Positions 54,562 to 61,072 of a DNA stretch of 64,000 nt are shown piece after piece; the first letter of the stretch is position 1, and every line of letters starts with the position of its first letter. The position numbers and the translations under genes were made by a program. Origin of the DNA: JAUVXJ01 sp964433755. GTDB taxonomy: Bacteria > Chloroflexota > Anaerolineae > UBA7937 > B3-Chlor. The notes under the pieces are model-generated. The model was not told the DNA's origin. It was given only the letters and a program-made list of their open reading frames with translations, and made no database searches. Location of the stretch: NCBI GenBank assembly GCA_964433755.1, contig CAYSSR010000001.1, positions 1 to 64,000 on the forward strand. The letters run 5' to 3'.

Positions 54562-54855
54562 GAGGCCACGGCCGGTGGTGTGGTTCTGAGCATTCTTCAC
54601 AGCCAAGTCGTGGGGCGCGAACTGGAGGGTTTTCATAACGACGGTGGACAGCACCGACTCGATGCCGAATGCATCGTGTGCGGGGAGCTTTGCGGACACC
54701 GCGAAGAGTCTAGGACCACTACGGCCCCACACGAATGCGGACATAGGTTTGGTGGTATGGAGACGCAGACAGACAGCGTGGCCTGAAGACGCTGGCAGCA
54801 GGGGTTGGCTATTTGGTTCTGTACGAGGATCGGGAGGGTGACGAGGCGCTAAACG

Positions 54856-56058
54856 ATGACTCAGAGCAAGGTTCTCATAGTTGACGATGACAAACTGACC
54901 CTGACCATAGTGGCAGATACGCTGCGAGAGGCGGGTTTGGTGGTGGAAACCGCGCAGAACGGTCAGGAGGCACTCGAGAAAGCCGGCGCATTCGCCCCTG
55001 ACCTGATCGTCCTGGACGTGGTCATGCCCGACTTGGACGGCTACGAAGTCGCTCGTCGCTTGCGCGGCGACCCAAGTTCGGCGCTGATTCCCATCATCAT
55101 GCTCACCACCAAGGGTGGCATCGCCGACAAGGTGACCGCATTCCAGGCAGGGGCGGATGACTACCTGACCAAACCTTTCGATCCAGTCGAGCTCGAGGTG
55201 AGGGTTAAGGCGCATCTGGCGAGGACCCGAGCAGCGCTGGGTGTACAGCGTGGCAAGCCCAGAGGCAAGGTCATTACGCTTTTTAGCTTGCGGGGCGGAG
55301 CAGGCGTAACGTCTTTGGCGGTCAACCTCGCAGCAGCGCTCGCTCAACTGTGGCAGGTGGAGGTACCTCTGCTGGATCTAGCTCTGGAATCGGGTCACAC
55401 AGCCTTGATGCTGGACCTGAGGCCCAAGTATACGCTGGCAGATCTGGCGCGGAAGACGCTCGACGACGTCGAATTCGGCCTTCTGGAGGGCTATCTGGCG
55501 GACCACGAGTCCGGGGTTAGAGTGCTGGCAGCGCCCAAGAGTGCGGAAGAGGCAGGCCTGGTGACGCCGTCCCTGGTGGAGAAGGTCCTCTCCCTGCTCA
55601 GGGGCCGGTTCGAGTACGTGGTCGTGGACACTCCGTCCGCCTTCAGTGAAATCACCCTGGCGATGCTCGATATGTCCGATCTGATCATCTTGGTGGTCAC
55701 CCCCGAGATCGCGGGAGTGAAAGTGACGGTGAACACGCTGGACATCTTCGCGTCACTGGGCTACCCGGGCGAGCGGCTACTGGCGGTCGTCAATCACAAC
55801 ATGCCCAAGGGAGCGCTAGCGACGGAGAACATCGAGGCTTCTCTGCGTGTACAGTTGATGGACGGCGTGCCGTGGGATAGCGGCGCGTTCGTGCAAGGTA
55901 TCAACAAGGGTGTGCCCTTCGTGCTGAGCGGTACTTCGAGCGACGCAGCCAGGGTGGTGGCACGCCTGGCATACCAGATTAGCAAGCCGGACATGCAGCA
56001 GAGCAGGCCCGAGTCGCCATCGCCTTTGCTACAGAGCGTCCGGCGGAGTCTGAAGTGA
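54856..56058 (+). CDS. receiver domain fused to CpaE-like pilus-assembly ATPase
   Basis: 400 residues. N-terminal receiver (1-125) with Asp54 and Lys106 intact, so phosphorylation is likely. The rest is a MinD/ParA-like domain: FSLRGGAGVTSLAVNLAAALA, where the Walker A lysine is missing (RGGAGVT). DTPSAFSEITLAMLDMSDLIILVVTPE follows, matching the CpaE/TadZ branch that localises Flp (Tad) pilus machinery. Two pilin-like genes follow, supporting a Tad-type role. The Tad ATPase (TadA) and TadBC are not in this window. Confidence 0.88.
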   Translation: MTQSKVLIVDDDKLTLTIVADTLREAGLVVETAQNGQEALEKAGAFAPDLIVLDVVMPDLDGYEVARRLRGDPSSALIPIIMLTTKGGIADKVTAFQAGADDYLTKPFDPVELEVRVKAHLARTRAALGVQRGKPRGKVITLFSLRGGAGVTSLAVNLAAALAQLWQVEVPLLDLALESGHTALMLDLRPKYTLADLARKTLDDVEFGLLEGYLADHESGVRVLAAPKSAEEAGLVTPSLVEKVLSLLRGRFEYVVVDTPSAFSEITLAMLDMSDLIILVVTPEIAGVKVTVNTLDIFASLGYPGERLLAVVNHNMPKGALATENIEASLRVQLMDGVPWDSGAFVQGINKGVPFVLSGTSSDAARVVARLAYQISKPDMQQSRPESPSPLLQSVRRSLK

Positions 56059-56068
56059 GGCAAGAAGG

Positions 56069-57295
56069 ATGAACTGTCCAGAATGCGGCAAAGAGATAGT
56101 GGGCAATGAGGCGGTGTGTCCTCATTGTCTGACCCGACTGGCTGTCCTGGAGCAGGAAGAGGAGGCCAACACGGCTGCGTCCGAGGGTGTCGTGGATCCC
56201 GTGCTGCTGCGACCACTGGGCAGGCGCTTCTCCGTAGCTTCTGTGCCCAAGCTGAGGTTGGTCATCGCGGCACTGATCCCGGTGGCCCTCGTCGTGGTTG
56301 TCTTGCTGTGGGTGACCAGAGCGCAGCGCGACGCGGCGTACTACTTCAATGAGGCCGAAAGGCTCTATGAGGGACGGCAGTACGAATCTGCGCTCGCCTC
56401 CTACCGTAGGATTACGGACCTGGAGCCCGAGCTCGGGGTGGTCTATGCTCGAATGGGGTGGTGCTACTACCACCTGGCGCGCGACGAGGAATCGGTTCCG
56501 CAGTTTCGACGGGCCATCGAGCTCGAGCCGGAACTGGCAGAGGCCTACGCGGGCCTGGGTCAGGCCTACTACTACCTGAGGGAGTACCCAGAGGCGGAGA
56601 GCGCCCTGCGACGGGCCATCGAGCTGGACGATCGAAGGGCGGAAAGCTATGGGTATCTTGGCTCCACCCTCTTCTGGCAGGAGAGGTACGAAGAGGCGAT
56701 AGATCCATTGACGGTGGCTACTCGCCTCGACGCATTCGATGCTGATTCCCATGAGTTCCTGGGGCGCTCCTACTTCCTGCTGGGCAGGTACAGCGACGCG
56801 CTGAGCCCTCTGAGCACGGCCATTGGGCTGGATCCTGACGATGTGGACGTGACGCGAGCTCTGGCACAAACCTACTATGAGTTAGGACGGTATGAGCAGG
56901 CTGCCCCCTACTTCCTCGACTTGCTGGCCTACGAGCCGGATGATCCGGAGCTTTATTTGCTGCTAGGTCGCTCACTGTACGAGGATGGTGACTACAACCA
57001 GGCCATCGCTCAGTTGAACCTGGCTCTGGACAAACTGAGCGTGGCTCTCGTGGCGCCAGCAAGCTACCGTTACCTGGGTTGGTCCTACTATGAACTCGAG
57101 CGGTACCAAGAGGCGATCTACCTCTTCGAGCGGTCACTGATCTTTGAGACGGAACAGGCGGACACTTATAGCGGCCTCGGTTGGTGCTATCAACGTTTGG
57201 ACAGGTGCGAGGATGCAGTGCCTATGTTCGAGCGGGCGTTGGAACTGGATCCTGCCCTTGAGTCAGCTACTGGAGGTCTCGATGCGTGTCGTTAG
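56069..57295 (+). CDS. zinc-ribbon membrane protein with tetratricopeptide repeats
   Basis: 408 residues. The N-terminus MNCPECGKEIVGNEAVCPHC is a zinc ribbon (CPxC...CPHC), followed by a linker and one transmembrane helix (LVIAALIPVALVVVVLLWV, about 71-89). From about 95 onward it is roughly eight to nine TPR units (EYPEAESALRRAIELDDRRAESYGYLGS, RYEQAAPYFLDLLAYEPDDPELYLLLG and so on). TPRs outside the membrane would scaffold protein complexes. It lies between CpaE and the pilins and overlaps the first pilin gene by 14 bases, so a pilus-assembly role is inferred. It may bind the pilin ectodomains. Confidence 0.87.
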   Translation: MNCPECGKEIVGNEAVCPHCLTRLAVLEQEEEANTAASEGVVDPVLLRPLGRRFSVASVPKLRLVIAALIPVALVVVVLLWVTRAQRDAAYYFNEAERLYEGRQYESALASYRRITDLEPELGVVYARMGWCYYHLARDEESVPQFRRAIELEPELAEAYAGLGQAYYYLREYPEAESALRRAIELDDRRAESYGYLGSTLFWQERYEEAIDPLTVATRLDAFDADSHEFLGRSYFLLGRYSDALSPLSTAIGLDPDDVDVTRALAQTYYELGRYEQAAPYFLDLLAYEPDDPELYLLLGRSLYEDGDYNQAIAQLNLALDKLSVALVAPASYRYLGWSYYELERYQEAIYLFERSLIFETEQADTYSGLGWCYQRLDRCEDAVPMFERALELDPALESATGGLDACR

Positions 57296-57947
57296 GTTGT
57301 GGTCTCTGAGAGCATCACGAAGCGAGGCGGAAGCCGGGCAGGGCCTGGTCGAGTACGCGCTGATCGTGGCGCTGGTGGCCCTGGTAGTCAGCGGCGTGCT
57401 GATTGCCCTGGGGCCAGCGATTGCTGATGCGTTCCGATCAGTCCAAGAGAGAATGAGCGAGAGCGGCGTTGGCGATGCGACCCCCGTCGCGACCAGCGAG
57501 CCCAGTGTGACAGTAACTCCCGGTCCTCCCAAGGTCGTCATCGACCCGTCGTGTTCGTGCTTTGACTGCAAAGCTTCATCGACGGGGAAGCCCTCTGAAC
57601 GCACCTCCGAAGAGGAGCATATATGCTTCACCAACCGAGATGCTTACACGGCGGACATGACGGGGTGGACGGTGGCGGACGCGGTGAATCACAGCTACAC
57701 CTTCCCGCGTTTCCACCTCCAGGCCGGGGCGAGTGTCAAGCTGTATAGCGACAGGGGCGCCGACACGGATAGCAGGCTCTATTGGGGTACGGAGGGAAAC
57801 ATCTGGAACGACAAGGGGGATACTGCATACCTGCGTGACGCGGCAGGGGGCCTGGTCGATAAGTACTCGTATGGACGTATGGTCGATCCGCACTCGCCGC
57901 TGGAGCCTGATCCGACCCCGCCTACCGTGAGCCCTGTGCTGCCGTAG
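57282..57947 (+). CDS. Flp-type pilin fused to a lamin-tail domain
   Basis: 221 residues from ATG 57282 (GGAGG seven bases before; longer ORF rejected). Basic leader, then the prepilin cleavage context G19-Q20 with GLVEYALIVALVALVV, where Glu24 is at the +5 position and EY follows as in Flp pilins. A Pro/Thr linker then leads to a lamin-tail (LTD) domain at about 85-195 (CFTNRDAYTADMTGWTVADAV, TFPRFHLQAGASVKLYSDRG, RLYWGTEGNIWNDKGDTAYLRDAAGGLVDKYSY). Flp pilins are normally 50-70 residues with no ectodomain, so this fusion is unusual. LTDs are immunoglobulin-like and may bind ligands or partners at the cell surface. Confidence 0.85.
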   Translation: MRVVRLWSLRASRSEAEAGQGLVEYALIVALVALVVSGVLIALGPAIADAFRSVQERMSESGVGDATPVATSEPSVTVTPGPPKVVIDPSCSCFDCKASSTGKPSERTSEEEHICFTNRDAYTADMTGWTVADAVNHSYTFPRFHLQAGASVKLYSDRGADTDSRLYWGTEGNIWNDKGDTAYLRDAAGGLVDKYSYGRMVDPHSPLEPDPTPPTVSPVLP

Positions 57948-58093
57948 CCAGGGATGGCCGTGGCCGTTCTCGATACGCAGAAGATACCGACAGCAAGCTG
58001 CTTGTGGGACCGCATGAGGGTAGAGGAAGTTGGAGCCGGGCGGCCGTATTGAGTTTCGATACTGTGATGGACTTGAGCTTTGAGCGTGGAGAA

Positions 58094-58906
58094 GTGAGAA
58101 GCCGGAGGACGTGCGCCGTTGAATCAGCTGGCACGGGTGGTGTCCAGGTGGCAGACTGCATCGTGGACATGGAGGTCGGTCAATCACTGGTGGAATACTC
58201 CCTGCTATTGGTCCTGGTGGCGGTCATCGTGCTGGGGAGCGTCTGGCTGGTTGGCCTACGGGTTTCGAGAGCGTACGGGACCGTGAACACGAGCATCGGC
58301 GAGTCGGAGGAGGTCCCTACGGCTGTGCCCACGGCCACGCCTGAGGAAGGTAGCTCATCCTGGCAGGAATGGCGCGAAACAACTGGCAGCGGGTGGCGTG
58401 CGGAGACGACGCAGTATTGCCTGGACCAGCGGGGTGAGCACAGATCCTTCTACGGCGCTGAGAACTGGACGGACTACGTCGTTCGAGTCAAGGCCAATCT
58501 CTACCAAGGGGAGGGCTATGGTGTGTTCTTCAGGGCTGTCGATACGACTCACCTGAGCGGCTACGTGTTCCAGTATGAGCCCACCTGTAGATACTTGGGT
58601 CGAGAGGGGTGTTTCAGTTTTCGAAAGGTTGTTGGTGGCACCGTCGAATACCCGTTCGCCCGAAGCGGCGCGCCTTCTGACTACGAATGGTACAACACGG
58701 CCAAGGACATCGAACTGCGAGTGGAGGGCAGTTCCTTCAGGGCCTTCATCGACGGCGAGGAGGTACTGATGGCAACGAATCAAGAGTACACGCACGGCCA
58801 GGTGGGCCTACGCGCTTGGGATGGGTCGGACGTCTGCTTCTGGGAGTTCACGATCACCTTGCTTGAGCAGGAGGATAGGGATCGGGATGATCGGGATGGA
58901 CAGTAG
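58094..58906 (+). CDS. Flp-type pilin fused to a lectin-like (concanavalin-A-fold) domain
   Basis: About 270 residues; the start is uncertain. I prefer GTG 58094, giving a short basic leader (MRSRRTC...), but ATG 58067, ATG 58169 and a still longer ORF are possible. The prepilin context is GQSLVEYSLLLVLVAVIVLGSVWLVG with Glu at +5. After a Thr/Pro linker, residues about 110-260 form a jelly-roll resembling DUF1080/LamG glucanase-type folds (YVVRVKANLYQGEGYGVFFRAVD, IELRVEGSSFRAFIDGEEVL, GQVGLRAWDGSDVCFWEFTI). A carbohydrate-binding function is inferred from fold only. Second decorated pilin, next to the lamin-tail pilin. Confidence 0.78.
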   Translation: MRSRRTCAVESAGTGGVQVADCIVDMEVGQSLVEYSLLLVLVAVIVLGSVWLVGLRVSRAYGTVNTSIGESEEVPTAVPTATPEEGSSSWQEWRETTGSGWRAETTQYCLDQRGEHRSFYGAENWTDYVVRVKANLYQGEGYGVFFRAVDTTHLSGYVFQYEPTCRYLGREGCFSFRKVVGGTVEYPFARSGAPSDYEWYNTAKDIELRVEGSSFRAFIDGEEVLMATNQEYTHGQVGLRAWDGSDVCFWEFTITLLEQEDRDRDDRDGQ

Positions 58907-58998
58907 AAGGGAAGAGGACTGGTCGCCCGGACGCGCGTTGACGGGCGGCGTTGGAGCGGCGCGCTGACGGATGCAGCGCAACTACTCTGCGAGAGGAA

Positions 58999-59388
58999 AT
59001 GGCTGGTGATGAGATGGACACAGAGAAATACAAGGATTTGTATCTCACCGAGGCTTACGCACACGTCGCTGCGATGGAAGAGGCGGTTGCGGCGCTTGGC
59101 AACTCCACGACAGACTCTGAGCTGCTCTCGAGCATCAGTCGGGCAGCGCACACGTTGAAGGGGATGTCTGCCACGATGGGCTACGAGGAACTGGCTCAGT
59201 TGGCCGGTGGAGTGGAGCGACTGATGGACGCGAGGAGACTTGATGCCAGGGCTGGTGCGCCGGAACTCACTAATCTGCTCACCGACTGCATCCAAGCACT
59301 GCGCACACTCTTGCAGCGGGCTGTCGATGGCGATTCCCACGACGTGGAGCTGCAAACCCTACTGCAGCGAATGGAGCTTATTGCTTAG
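58999..59388 (+). CDS. Hpt (histidine phosphotransfer) domain protein
   Basis: 129 residues; start at ATG 58999 or ATG 59014 (both near weak ribosome binding sites). A single four-helix Hpt domain with the phospho-accepting His51 in ISRAAHTLKGMSATMGYEELA, the CheA-type motif AAHTLKGxSA. No kinase domain. It shuttles phosphate between receivers, and two stand-alone receivers (59446, 59842) plus a receiver-CpaE fusion are nearby as plausible partners. A short hinge-like C-terminus follows. Confidence 0.88.
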   Translation: MAGDEMDTEKYKDLYLTEAYAHVAAMEEAVAALGNSTTDSELLSSISRAAHTLKGMSATMGYEELAQLAGGVERLMDARRLDARAGAPELTNLLTDCIQALRTLLQRAVDGDSHDVELQTLLQRMELIA

Positions 59389-59445
59389 CGAGAAGGACTA
59401 TGATGATCCACTTCGAGTCACCAGTCGAGAAGGAGGTAGGCGAAC

Positions 59446-59826
59446 GTGGCAAGAATACTGTTGGTCGAGGATGAGGCAAGCCTTCGGCGTTTGATTGGAT
59501 ATGCACTTGAGTCCAAGGGGTACGAGGTGCTGGTGGCTGTTGACGGGCGCCAGGGACTGGACATGGCCCGATCTGAATCGCCGGATCTCATTCTCCTGGA
59601 CATGGTCATGCCGGAGATGAGCGGGATGGAGGTGCTCAGCGCATTGAAGAAGGATGCGCGTTTGAAGGACATTCCGGTGTTGATTGTGACTGCCAGCGCG
59701 CAGAAGAAGGATGCCGAGAAGACCATCAGTATGGGCGCGGCGGGCTACCTGATCAAGCCTTTCCACGTGCCCACTCTGTACGAGAGGGTTGAGCAACTCC
59801 TATCTGGTGTAGCCGAGAGAGGCTAG
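59446..59826 (+). CDS. CheY-like single-domain response regulator (first)
   Basis: 126 residues from GTG after AGGAGG. Acidic pair in LLVEDE, phospho-site Asp52 (LILLDMVMP), Thr in VTAS, and Lys104 (LIKPFHVP). No output domain, so it acts by protein interaction, for example on the pilus motor or as a phosphorelay intermediate with the Hpt protein. Separated from the next receiver gene by 15 bases. Confidence 0.92.
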   Translation: MARILLVEDEASLRRLIGYALESKGYEVLVAVDGRQGLDMARSESPDLILLDMVMPEMSGMEVLSALKKDARLKDIPVLIVTASAQKKDAEKTISMGAAGYLIKPFHVPTLYERVEQLLSGVAERG

Positions 59827-59841
59827 AGGGGATGAGAGTAG

Positions 59842-60237
59842 ATGGGCAGAATCCTTGTGGTTGACGATTCTCCGTTCATGGTCCGCCTCGTAACATACAT
59901 GCTGGAGTCGGCAGGTCATGAGACGGCGAGCGCCGAGAATGGACGAGTGGCGCTTGACCTCATGGCCGAGGAGGTACCGGATCTGGTGTTCCTCGACACC
60001 ATGATGCCCGAGATGGATGGCTTGGAGACGCTGCGGGCCATCAGAGCGAACCCCAAGACCATGGACGTGCCGGTCCTCATGCTGACAGCCAAGACCCAGG
60101 ACGATGACTTCCAAGCTGCCAAGGAGGCGGGCGCGAATGGGTACCTGACCAAGCCGTTCAACCGGGGTGAAGTACTGGACAGCGTGGCCCGGTGCTTGGG
60201 TTACCGATCCGAAGGAACGGACGAGCAAGATGGGTGA
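59842..60237 (+). CDS. CheY-like single-domain response regulator (second)
   Basis: 131 residues. Acidic pair in VVDDS, phospho-site Asp52 (VFLDTMMP), Thr in LTAK and Lys104 (LTKPFNRGE). Paralogue of the first receiver but only moderately similar, suggesting different partners. It overlaps the start of the GGDEF gene by eight bases, so the two are probably coupled and may function together, for example in controlling cyclase activity. Confidence 0.92.
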   Translation: MGRILVVDDSPFMVRLVTYMLESAGHETASAENGRVALDLMAEEVPDLVFLDTMMPEMDGLETLRAIRANPKTMDVPVLMLTAKTQDDDFQAAKEAGANGYLTKPFNRGEVLDSVARCLGYRSEGTDEQDG

Positions 60238-61072
60238 CAGGTCTCGCTCTAGAGCGGAGCTAGTCCGGCTCAAGTGGTACGTCGTCGCCGCCACCGTCTC
60301 TCTCATCACCCTCTTGAACGTGTTCTATCTGACTGTGACGAAGGTCCCGGCGATCGCGTGTTTGGTCGAGTGGGCAGTCGCGACGGGCCTGGCGGTTGCG
60401 CTCATCCAGTTCTCTTTCAGGAAGACGCTCAAGCAGCATGACCGTGTTGAACAGCAGGCGCGGCAACTCGCGGAGGCGCTTTCGGAGAGCGAGAAGGACC
60501 AGCATGCTATCAGGCGGCTCGCGTATCACGATGGTCTGACCGGTTTGCCCAACCGCGCGTTGTTCCAAGATCGACTGGAGGTGGCGACAGCTCGTGCAGT
60601 CCGCAACGGGTCCAGGCTTGTGGTGATGCTGATGGACCTGGATCGCTTCAAGGACATCAACGATACGCTTGGGCACTCAGTTGGGGACCATCTGCTACAG
60701 AGGGTTGGCGAACGGTTGACGGCTATTCGTGGGAAGACAGATACCGTGTGCCGGATGGGCGGCGACGAGTTCCTCTTGCTCTTCCCGGACCTGGACCACC
60801 AGGAGGAGGCGGACGTGATTGCTGATAGGGTTCTGAAAACGATCAGGGACCCTTTTGTCGTGGGCGATCTGCAGGTGAAGATTACTACGAGCCTTGGCGT
60901 AGCGCTGTATCCAGATCATGGCACCGATTGTGATGCTCTCATCAGAAGTGCTGACGTCGCTATGTACCATGTCAAGGATAGTGGGCGAGACGGCTACCAG
61001 TGGCATGCTTCGACGCTAACGAGGATGCAGCATCCTGGTCCAGACCTCGCCATCGGGGGGTGCGAGCTGTGA
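60230..61072 (+). CDS. GGDEF diguanylate cyclase, membrane-bound
   Basis: 280 residues from ATG 60230. Two N-terminal hydrophobic segments (YVVAATVSLITLLNVFYLTV and ACLVEWAVATGLAVALIQFSF) are followed by a coiled-coil and the GGDEF domain (LAYHDGLTGLPNRALF, MDLDRFKDINDTLGHSVGD, RMGGDEF at 175-181, SLGVALYPDHG). The catalytic signature is intact. The usual inhibitory I-site (RxxD five residues upstream) is not canonical (GKTD). It makes c-di-GMP from two GTP and is seven kilobases downstream of the c-di-GMP riboswitch. It overlaps the previous receiver gene. Confidence 0.94.
   Translation: MGDRSRSRAELVRLKWYVVAATVSLITLLNVFYLTVTKVPAIACLVEWAVATGLAVALIQFSFRKTLKQHDRVEQQARQLAEALSESEKDQHAIRRLAYHDGLTGLPNRALFQDRLEVATARAVRNGSRLVVMLMDLDRFKDINDTLGHSVGDHLLQRVGERLTAIRGKTDTVCRMGGDEFLLLFPDLDHQEEADVIADRVLKTIRDPFVVGDLQVKITTSLGVALYPDHGTDCDALIRSADVAMYHVKDSGRDGYQWHASTLTRMQHPGPDLAIGGCEL

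Noticed and set aside
54580..54786. 68-codon GTG ORF with several Cys/His residues after the HTH gene
   Set aside because: AGGAGG lies 14 bases away, the Cys/His spacing does not match a known zinc finger, and it overlaps the region only by chance composition; too weak to call.
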